Assembly: GCA_028023455.1 (NCBI GenBank) | Contig: JAQFVV010013387.1 | Coordinates: forward strand, 64,001 to 128,000 | Length of the DNA stretch: 64,000 bases | Direction: 5' to 3' | Origin: Epiperipatus broadwayi | Taxonomy: Eukaryota > Onychophora > Udeonychophora > Euonychophora > Peripatidae | Part shown: piece after piece, positions 13,823-27,350 of the stretch | Numbering within the stretch: the stretch's first letter is position 1 | How the letters are laid out: the number at the start of each line of letters is the position of its first letter | The notes under the pieces: model-generated | Told to the model about the DNA's origin: nothing | Databases searched by the model: none | Seen by the model: only the letters and a program-made list of their open reading frames with translations | Program-made: the position numbers and the translations under genes

Positions 13823-14323
13823 GTGAAAGTAAATGGAGATTATTTAAGTCATTTAGATTTTGCAGATGATGTAGTTATTTTTGCAAATAATACTTTAGAG
13901 CTGCGGGAAATGTTGCAGGAGTTATCAGATGAAAGTAGGAAAGTAGGACTAAAGATAAATGTTAAAAAGACTAAAGTAATGTTTAATGGATTTTCTCAAA
14001 GTATGAAAATTAAGATTGATTATGATGAGTTAGAAGAAGTTAACAGTTACAAATACCTTGGTCAGATTATTAATACTGATGGAAACACAATGAATGAAAT
14101 TAATCATAGAATTAAACTTAGTTGGAGTGCTTTTGGTAGAAATAACTTGATACTAAAAGGAAATATGCCTATACGTTTCAAAAGAAAAGTTTTTAATAAA
14201 TGTGTTTTACCAGTTCTTACTTATGGATCTGAGACTTGGACACTTAAAGAAGAGCAATACAGACTTCAGACCACTAAAAGAAGTATGGAGAGATGCATGT
14301 TGGGAGTAACAAGAAGAGATTGA
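13823..14323 (+). pseudogene. RTE reverse transcriptase C-terminal part, broken
   Basis: A 166-codon open stretch continuing the RT after the deletion. It contains the catalytic block C as FADDVVIF near residue 14 (the YXDD equivalent), then the LGQIINTDGN motif and the thumb or connection region with SETWTL. It ends at a TGA directly after GVTRRD. The reading continues beyond the stop with KWSWAGHIARRD and a basic C-terminal tail up to about 14600, so the stop is a secondary mutation. It is clearly the same family as the frame at 34124-34969. Confidence 0.87.
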
Positions 14324-14630
14324 AAACGCAATATATGGGTAAGAGAACAAACAGGTGATACTGACCTCATTGAAAAAATTAAAAGACTGAAGTGGAGTTG
14401 GGCTGGACATATTGCTAGAAGAGATGATAATAGATGGACAATTGAAATCGTAAACTGGATTCCAAGAGATTGTAAAAGACCAGAAAGAGACCACATGTGA
14501 GAGATGGATGGATGAAATAAGAAAGTGTGCAGGGGTGATGTGGAGAAGAGAAGCTAAAGATCGGAGATGGATTGAATTTGGAGAGACCTTCATCCTGCAG
14601 TGGATTAATAATGGTTGATGATGATGATAT

Positions 14631-15799
14631 ATTAAAATTAAAAGTATGCAGTGAGTTTGATTTAAACAAAGATTCAAATATCTACCATTTTAAGAAACCA
14701 AATATATTTTATTGGTTACTTATTTATAATAACCAATTAATAATTGTGTTGGGAAAGAATATACAGAATTAACAAAAAAAAATATTAAATTTATAAAAAT
14801 TGAAACAAACAAAAAAAAATCCATCGATCATTATTTAGTTATTAATACCAAAAATTCCATATAAACCTCTTTTTTGAATATGTATGCAAAACTATGCATA
14901 TAATTTAATAACAAAACAAAAATGGAATCTAATTTATTTATTTTTTAAATTTATTTACATAAACATGCTTTTACACACTGTCGCTCTTTTTATTCACTGC
15001 TTAAATAGATATACCATCTTTCAAAATAAAGCAGATATTTTATTTTTAATTATAATGAATAATAAAAATCATGTTACAACAGCTACATATATATTAATAA
15101 TAATTACATATAAAAAAACCTTTTTTAGGCAAATGGTTTTGTGCTCTTTTCAAATGTTAATGACCTATTTTAATGTTAACCAATTATTGCAGATAGAACA
15201 CTAGATAGTGTTCTATAATGAAAATAAAATAACAATAACAAAATAAAATATCAGTTAAATAAAATAAAACCATATAGATCTGATATAACTTCAAAGAATT
15301 GACTATATATATAACATAAACAATATACAAAATAAGTAATACATACATTATACAACTTTATATATACTATCTTATATAATTTTTCTTTCATAACTAAATT
15401 TATTGAAGTTTTATAAATATTCATACAATAATTTAACCTATCCGTGTTACGCTCGCATAATGCAGGCAATGATTTTCAAATTATAAACATCTGGGTTCAG
15501 GTGAAGATTAACAGAAATCTACGCAGGTTACGCATGCGCTTTTTACACTTTTGTTTCCATTTTTGTCTGTAGTTTCCAGAAAGGTGAATTTTATTTTTCT
15601 ACGATAAAAAATAAAAATTTTATAATTTTTGTGATCAAGTAGATTGAATTTTTTTGTCTTTCTCTCATTTTTTTGATAGTTACTGGAAAAGATTTCACCA
15701 TGAAAAATACATAGATAAAAATAAAACTTTTTACCAATGTATTATGAAGACAATGTTATAGGGGGCCTAATGGTAAATATTTATTTCTCTATATTTTTT
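14631..15799. other. AT-rich spacer
   Basis: No gene recognised. The open frames here (for example 14884-15204) are AT-rich chance frames with no family motif. A slightly GC-richer patch lies at 15440-15560. Confidence 0.45.
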
Positions 15800-15949
15800 A
15801 CATATTATTTTATTTTTAATTAGTATTAAACATATTATAAATATATTTTGCAAATATTATGACCCGATTTAGATTTTTCTATAATGTCTTGTCTGCATTT
15901 TAATAATAAAATATGCAAATGCTAAAAGTAAAGATTGTGACAGTATATG
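15800..15949. repeat. Dispersed repeat, copy 1 of 3
   Basis: About 150 bp running from acatattattttatttttaa to aaagattgtgacagtatat, with a central tatgacccgattt block and an atgctaaaagtaaagatt block. Two further copies are at 19193-19314 and 19331-19480, same orientation. No coding capacity and no terminal repeats seen, so its class is unknown. Confidence 0.8.
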
Positions 15950-18900
15950 TTGTGCATTTTTTATTGGCCCAGTCTATTCTAAAATAAACTTTTGTTGTAT
16001 AATTTTAAATTGTGTTAAACCCAGTGATATTTACTTAATAAACTAGGAAAAACAATAATGACATATTAGATCATAGAGTTTGAACTTGGGTTTAGCTAAT
16101 GGAAATTTATAAATGATCTTAACTCAAGATACATATAAATAACCTATAGAGTCGTATATATGCAGATGGATGGACAATTAATATCATTTAGTATTTAAAA
16201 CCAGTGAAGTTTAAATTGTATTTTGTAAACATGATGCATTATAGAGACCAATAATTATTGTTTATGCGCAGTTGATTTTAAAAATAGAAATTATTTATAT
16301 TCAAATCTTGTTATATTGAAAAGTAAATAAATAAGGTTCAATTTTACAAAATACTGATCTAAAAGTAAAACAATAAATTGTATCTTTATTTAATTTCTAA
16401 AAAATATTATATTTCAATATTTTATTTTTTTAAAAAACAAAAGTTGTCATTTTAAAATGATAAATCAAAAACTTGCAAATAGATGTTTGTTTCATAAAAA
16501 AAAAGTGGGAAATATCAACCAATCACAAAGTGTCAAGCAATCTTTTACTATAAAATCCAAGAATAAAAGGAAGTTTCTTCTTGATCGTAAAGAATAAGTA
16601 ACTAGGCTTTTGCTTTTCTTGTAATATATTTTTAAAAAGTTGGATTTAAAAATTCCTAAAATATTATTATTTGCAAGCAGAAAAAGTAATGAATTTTAAC
16701 TCTACATCGATATATTGGATAACTATAAGCTTTGCATTTAAAACAATGGAATAAATTAATCGTTTTCTACTGAGCAGGTCAATGGTCAATAATTCCCAAT
16801 AATCACTTGGAAATTAATATATATTGAGGAAATAATTGGAGACGAATAAAATGTACATATCAAAAAAGTATCAACAAATATACTCACTGGAAGAGGACAA
16901 TAATTGTGCCATGGGGAAAATGAATTTCAGTGATAAACAAAAGGAAATAAGTAAACACCATCAATATTCAGTAAGGATAAATAAAAGAACAGTAAATCTC
17001 TGGCAAACAGCTAAGTATATATATTTAAGAGTCAATAGAACTAAATTAGTAATATTTGAAAAGTGTTCATTATCATTCCGGCTACATATTAAATCCTAAT
17101 TACAATAAGGGATAGAAGTATTTACTCGGAGCCGTACCATCGGGAGTGTCAGTTTCTATAAAGTTTTAGCTGAAAAATGCATGACACATATATTTTTAAT
17201 TGAAATCATAAGTGTGTCGTATACTGTAGATGGAAATATATGTCATCTAGAATAAATAAGGAAAGTCATAAATAAATTTTTATTACTAAACAAAGAACAA
17301 AATGAAGGATTATTGTTGCAGTAACCCAAATACCTCGCGAATCCTAGGATAAGCAGAATCTTCAGAGAAAGAAGGAAAAAATAAAAACATTATAATAAGT
17401 TTATGTGGTGTGGAACAACCAGAAAATTTAAAGTTGTTATTATACTTTTAGCTGAGAGTTTAAAAGAGAACTTATTTTTAATGTTGGTATTTATGCGTTT
17501 TAATCTATGAGTTGTTAGTACAATAGGGGGGACTAAATCAATTAATAAGGAATTAATTCAAGTGTTATATTAATAGTTAATTAAACATTAGGTTGAGATT
17601 AAAGATTATTAATCATTTAAATAAATAAATATGCTCAATATCCCAGTATGAAAAGTATAATAAGGTATTCAACACGATATATATGCAATCCAGAGGGCAG
17701 GGTGTATTTACATGTGCGAATAGATAAACAAAAAACGATATTTTCTTATGTGAAATATAAAAGTATTAATTTTGTTTTGCTTACCAACCTCCAGAATTAT
17801 AACAATCTTTTCTCAATTGTTTTTGTATTGTTACTTATTCACCAAGTATATAACCTTAGTACTATTATTATTTTAGAGGTTGAAATAACAGACCATGAAT
17901 TGAAAAAAAACAAGAGAGTGATTGTTTAATAAACTGGATGTCTGATATGTAGGCACATACATAGGGGTAAATATCTTAACATACAATGGGAGATTGTTAG
18001 TTTTGTTTAATTATAACACTCCAAAGATTAATTTTCTATTGTTATTGTTATTGTAATATATGTGTATATCATTTTGTTATAAGTTATTTTAAATTAGATG
18101 TTAATGGGAATGTTTATTGTAATCATTTGTAATGAATATTATGAAAATTATTGTTTTGAAAGTTTTATCAAATTCTAAATGTTGCATTTCTTTTCTGAGC
18201 ACATTTTCACCACATCACAGGAATTCAAAATGTACAGTTGAAATTAAAATGAAAGTCAATTCAGTTTAGAGCAATCTAACAGTTTAATAAGCACACATCT
18301 CTTAATAGAGATTTTACTTGCTACATGCTGCCTTGATCCCATATGTCATTGATGACATTGCCAATTATTAAGGTGTGTTTATTAATATGAAATTAAACGA
18401 TATATTAGTTATTAGTGAAAGTATTAGTGTTAATAACAGTTTAGTTAATAATATTATTTTAATAATAAGTATTAAATATATATATATATAAAGCTTGATT
18501 ATAGATTTAAATTATAAGCCTTTTTTAATTTGGGCACTACCCATGGAAATCTGTAAAATCTCTTGATATTCCAGAGGTGGTATGAAGAATTAATAAACCA
18601 ATGATCATCCTGAGATCTCCTTATTGTAAAGTTATTCTTGTGATTACTGCCAATCTTAATTATTAAAAATAAAAGAAATCAAAGTTTATCTGTAATTATC
18701 TAACAGATTAATTTAATGAGTGATTGAATTAAAACTTAATAGTTATAAGTACAAAATAATATATTAGATATTATTGTTAGCCATGAGAGTATGTAGATAC
18801 TTAATAAGGAGGAGTATCTGGGTATTCTTATGCCATTGAACAAATATTTTGTATTTGTTTAATGTTATGGGGATGTGATCTGTTTATAGGTAAACAAGTC

Positions 18901-19140
18901 TCACATTAATTATATTTAAAATATGTCTTATTTTAGAAATGTTTAATCACGTAAAAGTAACTTGGGATAAATACTAATCTTATCTAAATTCAATTGTTAT
19001 AGTTAAAGAAAATGGTCGGGAAATAATAAGTCCGTTAATAGTACTACCTAGCCAGAGTCCAAGTAGGGCCTAATGTAGGGACTTGGCTCCTCTGCTTAGG
19101 GTTGTACCACCTATAGACAGGCCACAATATATAAAGTTAG
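15950..19140. other. AT-rich spacer with a promoter-like patch
   Basis: No coding region recognised. The frames at 16836-17099 and 17648-17929 show no motif, are lysine/isoleucine/tyrosine-rich and look like chance frames. GC-richer patches at 17130-17160 and 19010-19140 could not be assigned. Confidence 0.4.
16512..16600 (+). promoter_or_regulatory. CCAAT plus TATA arrangement, possible promoter
   Basis: A ccaatcac box at about 16518 is followed some 30 bases later by ctataaaatcc. The spacing is compatible with an RNA polymerase II core promoter. There is no convincing exon downstream, and such motifs are expected by chance in AT-rich DNA, so this is only a weak call. Confidence 0.15.
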
Positions 19141-19527
19141 GCCAATTATAGACTACTACAATGTAAATTTCAAAGCTGCATATTTTTTTAATTATTATCT
19201 TATTTTTAATTATTATTAAACATATTTTGAAAATATTATGACCCGATTTGTCTGCTTTTTAATAATAATAATAAAAATACACAAATGCTAAAAGTAAAGA
19301 TTTTGACAGTATATAAACTTAGGTCAATTATACATTATTTTATTTTTAATTATTATTAAACATATTATAAACATGTTTTGAAAATATGACCCGATTTCAA
19401 TTGTTCTATAATGTTTTGTCTGCATTTTAATAATAATAAAAATATGCAAATGCTAAAAGTAAAGATTTTGACATTATATATATATAAACTTATAGACTGC
19501 CGCAATGCAAATTTCAAAGCTGCATAT
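19141..19527. repeat. Dispersed repeat, copies 2 and 3, in tandem
   Basis: Two copies of the 15800 repeat (19193-19314 and 19331-19480) lie head to tail. They are bracketed by a second pair of related sequences, atagactactacaatg at 19149 and atagactgccgcaatg at 19492, each followed by caaatttcaaagctgcatat or close to it. The larger duplicated unit is therefore about 345 bp. Confidence 0.8.
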
Positions 19528-22500
19528 CAAATACAAAGGGAGGTGGCAGTTGAAGCTATTACTAAATTTATGGTCATAGTAGCATGAAGTAATATGAGCC
19601 CTCAAAACCTATATAGATAGGATAAATAATACTACATTGCACTGATTCTAACCTACTAACTTATGTACCTCAAGCTTAACTCTATAATGAATTTAGTATT
19701 TCATTCACTTTTTATTTTATTTTATTATTTTGTATTGTACCAGTCAAAACCGTCTGCTCACTCAACATGACTATTTGCCTATTCTTCAAGTCTCTGACCC
19801 AATGAACAACAATCCTGATGATACAGCACAATTATTTTAATTCTGGGCCCAGAAGCAAAGCGGTAGTCCATAAGATCAGACTGATGATGATCGAGATAAG
19901 AGTAGCCCAGGAATTACATTTATTACAGTTATTTATTAATGTTATTAGTTAAAAAAAAAATAATTCTAAATATTAACTAGAAAATAATAATTCAAAACAA
20001 ACCAGGATTTACATGAAATATATATGTAATAAAAATATTAAGAAAACGCATAGATATGTTACAAAATGTTTCATACTTAGGATGACATTGTCTATTTACA
20101 AACTTGGGATTTATTTTTATAAAATCCCCTTTACATAAATTATTTACTAGATATGATTTTATGGAGGGTATTATAGCTTGTGTTGAGTTAATATGCCAAT
20201 TTACAACGATTTACAAATAAAATGCTGTGGATATATAAAACAAATATAAAAGAATGTGACAGGTTTAGATGATTAATGATATAAAGGATAGTTTGTGATT
20301 TAGTAGTAAATGATTTTATAAACAGGCAAAAATATACAATCTTAATCATTTATCTACATTATGAAAATCATTATATATATTTTTATTGGCATTGTTTGGA
20401 AAAGACATTTTTGGAACTTATACATAAAAAAACAAACAATCCGCTACATTTAGGAGAATACATTATACAATCATTAATATAAATTGATTTACATCTATGG
20501 GAATCAAAAACGGTTTTAAACTAAAGCAGTTTAACTCAACAAACTGAATGTATTTTACAAAATGTATCATTATTTTCAACAAATTATTGTGTCTTACTAA
20601 GGTTTTACAGATGGTGATCAAATTAAGGAGCAGAGTAATGATACTAGCATACAATAAAGAAATCCGGCCTTCATGGCGATTGTGGATATTTTATCACTTT
20701 AAAAAGAATACTCGATTTGAACTTAGGTGTGGTACATCCGCACATTCTGGCGAATGGTACCATAGAGGCTGGGTTTGAAGGCCCAGAGCCGACTGTATAG
20801 TCATCCACAGCACATCAACCTCATAAATCTCATGTTCCACAGGGAGTAGTGTATACCCCTGATTATGACCGATTTTCAGAGAGTAGGACGGGAGCTTCGG
20901 GCTTCCGAAGTCCCCAATAACAAAGACATAAAGAAATGGAAAAGATAAAATATTAGAATAAAAGAAAATGTATGCCAGCAACGTTATTGGACATGAATAT
21001 AATTTTTATAATATAATTTTAATATAATATTATTTTAAAGCTTGGAAATGGTCCAACCTCTTTTACTTATAACATTAAATTAGTAAAATGTATTAATTTT
21101 GATTCCCATATACGCATTAATTGCTAGGATTAGCCCTCAAGGCAACAAACAGCAAGGAGAGACGATCCTAATTATAAAGTTAGCGATCTTTTATAAATGA
21201 AATTTTAAAGACAAACTCAAAGGAGTAAATTTAGCAGAATTCATCCGCAGTAAAAGTTTTCAACAGACTTCAAGAATTTAAAATGAAAACAAACTGGCAA
21301 GCAATTTCTATTTTAAATAAACAAAACTTTATTGATCGATTTTAAATGAAGCCCCCGCTTCTTTGTAAATTAAATAATTATTTCCCTCTTTTTTTGAGAC
21401 TGGTGAGTTTGTGAAGTATTGGCATATTAAAGAAAGTAAATTATACATATACATAAAATAAAATAAGTTAAATATTAATGGAGCCGCACAAAGCTATAAA
21501 ACCTAATTAAGTGTGAAAGAGCATAGTGAGAACTACATTATACTAGTAAGGGATTACAGAGAGTTTAAAAGCAGAATTAGCAGGAACTTATAAATTAATA
21601 CACGAATTAAAATACAAAGGTTTAACTACATCTTATTAGAAAATTCAAAAGAAATTTATGTATTAAGGTAGCGCTACATTGCATGATGTTACCTCAGCAT
21701 AGCCGGCAGATGCAGTATAAGCAGTCAGCAATCAAATGGTCATCTTGTATGGCCAGTCAGATGGATGGAACATGGTAGTATCAGGTAGACAGTCTTCCAA
21801 GAGGCCCAGAGAAAAGTGCTTCTTTTTCTACTTACAGTTCATAGCACCAAACTTCTGTTGGCTTCTTAAAATTTGAAGGTCTGGAAACACTTCTGAAAAT
21901 TTTACTGAAAGATGTTCTGAAAAAATTTTCTAACTAACTCAAAGTAACTGACTTCTTTTGTTCTATGGGCCCTTTTTATACACCTTTTAATCCCCCTAAG
22001 AATGCCATTTCAGTTGCCCACAGTTATTCCTGTAATCTCTTGATTAAAAAAAATATATTTAATTAGTCAAATATTTAATTAGCAAAAATTTTTAAAACAG
22101 ATAAGGCTCGAAATACCATTTTAGATATTTTTAAAGATTTGCAAATGAACTAACAAAAGAATTCCTTATGATTTTAATTAAGATTTATAATTTTACTTAG
22201 TGAAAATAATCTGAATCTAGATAAAGATCATTTCAGTATTTCAAGCCTTCCCCATTTTTCTTTGTTTTTACATTCCAACACCTTAATTAAAATACACATA
22301 TATGAAAAGATTTAAAAATATATATATATAAAACATGTCTAGTTTTCAGCAATAAATATTAATAAAATTATTGCTTCGATCATATATATATATGCATCAT
22401 GCACACTACTGTTTTACTTTACTAAATATTTTTAATTTTATTAATTTCTTGGATCATTATGCATACAGTGTGTGGGTGAATGGCATATATTTACGGCGAG

Positions 22501-23624
22501 GTCCGAATTGTGGGCTCCACAGGAGGTTAGTATAGATAGGTAAGCATGAAGCTTGATGATGATTAGACATCGACTGCTTCAGTATATAGTGACTATTTTA
22601 GTAATGCTTTTTAATAAACTACAAACTGTATTGAAGTCATTTATTATAATATTCAAATTATACGAATTATTGACCAATATTAACTACTTATTATTAGGGA
22701 TGACCTATTCAATGCAAACCCCTGTACGGAAATACATTTTGAAGAGCTACTAGAAAAAACAAAAGGTATTAATGTCTTTATTCTACCAAGTTTTCAAGTG
22801 ATGGATTACCTTAGGTAAGTGTTATTATATATCAATTTTTTAAAAATTTTATAATGAATCCAACTAACCTACTAACAAAAATATAATTTTAAGTTGTAGG
22901 TATGTTAATTTTGAATTTATGAAATAATAGGAAAATAATTATTAGAAATATTAACTTTTATTCTTTTTTTTTTTATTACTTTGAATATCAATGACTATTT
23001 TTTTTTTCCAGCTTCATTACATTCTTTGATGTTTCATATTTCAAATAATATATATTATGTCATTTTTGAGAAATATAAACATATATTATGATCAAATTTG
23101 TGGCTTAAGATAATTTTTTAAATATTCAATATGGCCGCTTTACCAGTGAAAAGGTTAAAAGCTCTTTAAGTATTTCATCAGAACTTTATAGCCTTTCCAA
23201 TTTTAAGATTATAAATCAGTCTCGATATCATAAAGATGGATATCTTGATCCAAATCCAAGATAAAATGCTTATATTATTAAAAGTTGGCATCTCAATTCT
23301 CATACTATTATTTAAAAGGCAATCAAAACTCTTTCCACCTGTTCAAAATATCAATGTCCGCATATAAGAGTATCAATGCTACATTTAATGATTGTGATAA
23401 TTGTTTTTCAGATCCATAAGATTACTTTCAATGCATCAAAAAAAAAAAAATCCAAAGTGACCATGATCAGATAAACTTTTTCAAAAATAATCATTATATT
23501 TTACCAAAATTGTATAAAATCAAAGCAACATAAAACGTAATTAAATTAATTTCTTAAGTGCAAGCAGATGATATAATAATGTGAAAGACTGAAACCTTTG
23601 GCAGATGCGCCTTAAAAATGCTTA
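19528..23624. other. Spacer with some GC-richer patches
   Basis: No family recognised. GC-richer patches lie at 19770-19910, 20690-20960 and 21660-22010. The patch at 20694-20981 gives a 95-codon frame on the - strand with no motif that I know. The rest is AT-rich, with TA tracts at 22319 and 22383. Confidence 0.4.
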
Positions 23625-23770
23625 TATGACAGCCAATCAGTGGCTTATTTATATATAAATTTAAATAGAGAAGAAGATGGGGTTCCATCTTTTTCTTGTT
23701 AAATATCTGACTTGTGTTTTGAATTAGGAGTTCCCTGTGCAGTCATTATTACATCTGATTGGCTGTCATA
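23625..23770. repeat. 146-bp segment ended by perfect 16-bp inverted repeats
   Basis: The left arm tatgacagccaatcag (23625-23640) pairs perfectly with the right arm ctgattggctgtcata (23755-23770). Each arm contains a CCAAT-type box pointing inward. A TATA-like run, tttatatataaattt, lies just inside the left arm. It could be a tiny inverted-repeat transposable element or a regulatory palindrome. No clear target duplication is visible outside the arms. Confidence 0.7.
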
Positions 23771-24273
23771 GGGCAAAAATTAATATTTGCTGAAGAACCT
23801 TTTTATATATGATTATTATTATATATCTTATTGCTGTTATATAAAGATATTTTATATTATATCATTGATTTATTGAGTATTATAAATATATCAGTTAAAT
23901 TTTGATATAAAATTGAAAACAAGGTCTCAAAAAACAAATATAATCAAAATGAAAAAAATTAATAAATTTTTAGGAACAAAAACATTCTTACTTTCTCATA
24001 TAAGGAATCTTTATGCCAAATTCACATTAGCTATCATTATCAACATTTAACCATCACTTTGAAAAACAAATGAATACTTATATTTACATAATAAAATGTT
24101 TACATCATGAAAACAACATATCTGCCTTATAATATAAAATGGCAAGATCCACACTAAAAAGGTTAATTTTAGTCATTGGGTAGTTTTTTTTAAAAAAAGA
24201 CTTTGAACATATACAATACATCATCAAAAGTAGAAATTAATGAAATCCATAATGCTGTTTTTTTCATATATAT

Positions 24274-24345
24274 TATAATAAAAATCATATATAACAGCTA
24301 TATATATATATTTATACAGCTGTTATATATGATATTATTTATTAT
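24274..24345. repeat. AT-rich perfect hairpin
   Basis: The arms atcatatataacagct (24284-24299) and agctgttatatatgat (24318-24333) are perfectly complementary over 16 bp, with an imperfect extension outward and an AT loop. Likely an AT-palindrome microsatellite derivative. Confidence 0.75.
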
Positions 24346-27300
24346 AACATACAATACAATAAACTACATCAAAAATTAATTGAAAAATGAGTATATTATG
24401 TTAATCAGATTGTATTTTTATATAAAATTTCATAATAAAAAAATTACAAAACAACACATCTTCCCATCATGAACCTGAATATTCTTGTCAAAAATACAAA
24501 CAAAAAAAATTTTATAATTAAAATTAATTTTAAAAACTTTGATCACATTATAAAATATAATTAAAATAAATTCAAAAATAAACATTAAATTAATTATTAA
24601 TATGTTCTGCTTTGTTTTTAATTGCTTTACTTTTATTTAACCATGCTCACTATAACAAAAAGAGATCAATGATTAAAAATTTTTAATCAAATTTCAATTT
24701 CACAGCAAAATAATAAATATACTATTATTTTTAAAAAATGATCCAAAGTGCATATTATGTCACTGTTCTTGTTTTTTTTTTTACATACTTTAAGGAATCA
24801 GATTAAGATATTAATTTCAACATCATTTCTATCAATATCATTACCACATTCAATAAAATTGTTAATTGTAACTAATATATATATAACTGTATTATGCTTA
24901 TAAATTAGTAGTTTATATGCTATATTAAAATAGAGGTTAGTATTTTTAATTAATAATGTGCACAGTAAACATCTATTCATTAATTATCATTTATTCTCAA
25001 TTTTAAATTACTTTTTCAAGTAAGAGAATTAAAGTTTTGGTATATTGTGAATCAGTGGTAAGTTAAATGTTTTAACGTAATAAAACAGTAATAGTCTACT
25101 TTACATCAGACATTTTTGATTTACAATAAGTTTTGGAAACCAATACCTGATTACTTTGGAAATGACTTAATAAAAGCAAGCACCTTTATTCATCAAAAAA
25201 AAAAAAGTAAATAGAAAGTAGATTTAGCAAATTAATACTGTTTAATATAAGAGAGAAAACCGGATTAAAAATTATTTAATTCATGCATAACTTATTGTTT
25301 GAAAAGCAAGATCCATAGCACCTATAACTATCTTTTTATCTCATTAACATAGACAATAACTTATTATGAGCTACAGTTATTCCTTGAAATTTTTAATACC
25401 AATAAAAAATTTCCAGTATATTTTTTTAATTCATTTTTGTAGCTGAAAAAAGATTTTTATAAAATATTTTTTATGTTCAACAAGTCTAATTTGCTATATT
25501 CCATCAAGCTATTTGATAAGGCAAATAAAATTTCAAGATAACAAAATATTACATTAAAAACATGCTTATTAACAAACATTAAAATATACATATACACACA
25601 CAGCAAACATATTCAATCAAATATATGAAGTTCAAAAATTAGCAAAACCTGAAATGGTTTGTCAAGTTCATTAATGTTAATACTCTGAAGGGGTCTTCAA
25701 TAAGAAAAAAAAATGCAGCTGTCATACAGACTTTCATAAAATAGGAAGTGAATTAGCCACAGGATTTTTATCGAATGTGTGAGATCGACCACACACACAA
25801 TTTAAATTACTTGAAAAAAAAATCTAAAAAGATTTAATGCAGTTGAAGTCCAACAGGCACAATTCCATCCAAAACATGGATCCAGAGCAAGACTTTATAA
25901 ATTAATTCTGACTTTTAAAAAAACATTACTATTATGCAATTGCATATAGTAATTTTCTTAATCTACACTGATAAATTTAATGATTTATCATTAATTTTAT
26001 ATGCAATTATTAATTATAAACGTTAGTGGATTTCAACAGTCTTTCCCAATTTTAAAATAGCAAAACATTTAATAATATAATAATTATATAGTGAAAAATA
26101 TTAATGTACTAAAAGTGTTTCTGTATGTCTACAAATGAATATACACACACTTGTAGATATGACTAAATAAACGAAAATGATCACAGAATTAAAGATTTAA
26201 AGTGTCTTACATGTTATCTGACTATGAATGAATATCATTACCTGAAATTTAAGAAATGGCCTAAAGAAATGAAAGAAACCAAATAATCATGTTTTGCTCT
26301 GGCAAAATGATCAGAATAAAAATATAAAAATTCTGTCATATAAAGAAACAATAATAAATAGATTATTTAATTTCAAATGACATATTGGACATAATCATGC
26401 TGTTAGATCTTGGAATAAGTAAGCCTTAAAACATGTTCATATTTTTTATTATTAATATCTAAGACAGATAAAATATATTTTAACAGTATTTTAAATATTT
26501 CAAATTTTATAGCTAGTTTGTAGGAGTGGAACATATGTGTTTACACAAATAGATGAAAATAATTTATCAAAGTAAGATTATTTAAACTGTTCAAAAAGAT
26601 TATTAAAAAAGAACTATTATTCTATTATTTTAGTACTTATTAAAAATGTTTCTAATTTTCTTCATGTTTGTTTATTTTGAAAGGTAATTAATTAATATTG
26701 TAAAGCAACAAATGGGTTAAATTTTCTAAAAATAAACAGAACATAAAAAAATAACTGTGAAACTACAATAGTTTATTTTACTCTAATGCTTTTTAATTAA
26801 TGGAAAGCAAAAGATTGGATAATGAGAAACAAAAATTTTTCATTCAACAAATTTTACTTGGGTATGGACTTACTGTTTTGCATAAAGATTGAACCAAATT
26901 AATTAGTGATATATTTTCCTCACAACATTTGTGAATTCTTTTAGTATACAGAATACAAAAATTCATTTATATCTGAGAGGAGATCGATAATAAATCTCTC
27001 CTCAAAAACGCAAGTGTCCATGTGCCAGTTGATATACTGCTATTTGATTATATCTGTATATAATTGTGATTGCCCATTACTACTTGATTTAAATTTACCA
27101 AATGGATAAAATAATATGATGAATAATTGCATTTGCATATTATCATTACTACGATATATGATGCTATTCGCTGTGAATAGAATAGTGTATTCCTTTGAGA
27201 AAAAACACATCTACCTAATTTTAGAAAAACTATCAGCCTATAATAATTGGGAGTTCTATTTAAATGATAAACCAATAAATAATGACTTCCTAGTCCCTGA

Positions 27301-27350
27301 ATTCTACCTTACAGCAAGGTGAATTTTCAAACTAGATAAGTTCATTTAAT
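24346..27350. other. AT-rich spacer
   Basis: No gene, RNA or mobile element recognised on either strand. Only low-complexity tracts and short chance frames. Confidence 0.45.

Larger units (their letters stand above)
13075..14630 (+). mobile_element. 5'-truncated RTE-type LINE, copy 1
   Basis: The sequence matches the RTE element at 34108-37100 from its middle to its 3' end. It lacks the endonuclease half, as expected from incomplete target-primed reverse transcription. The 3' end is a short TGATGATGATGA tail, as in the other copy and typical of RTE-type elements. Stops interrupt the reading frame near 13155, 13307 and 13425. I could not identify a clean target-site duplication. Confidence 0.85.

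Noticed and set aside
14207-14677. Frames of up to 156 codons on the - strand opposite the RTE reverse transcriptase
   Set aside because: They are antisense to the RT coding sequence, are rich in serine and leucine and have no motif; the matching antisense frames occur again opposite RTE copy 2 (34149-34540).
20730-20800. tRNA-like boxes tggcgaatgg and gggtttgaaggccc
   Set aside because: The spacing between the boxes is too short and only a T-stem-like hairpin (ctggg/cccag) is formed.
20694-20981. 95-codon frame on the - strand in a GC-richer patch
   Set aside because: No recognisable domain or start context and no neighbouring exon-like sequence; kept only as part of the unassigned spacer.
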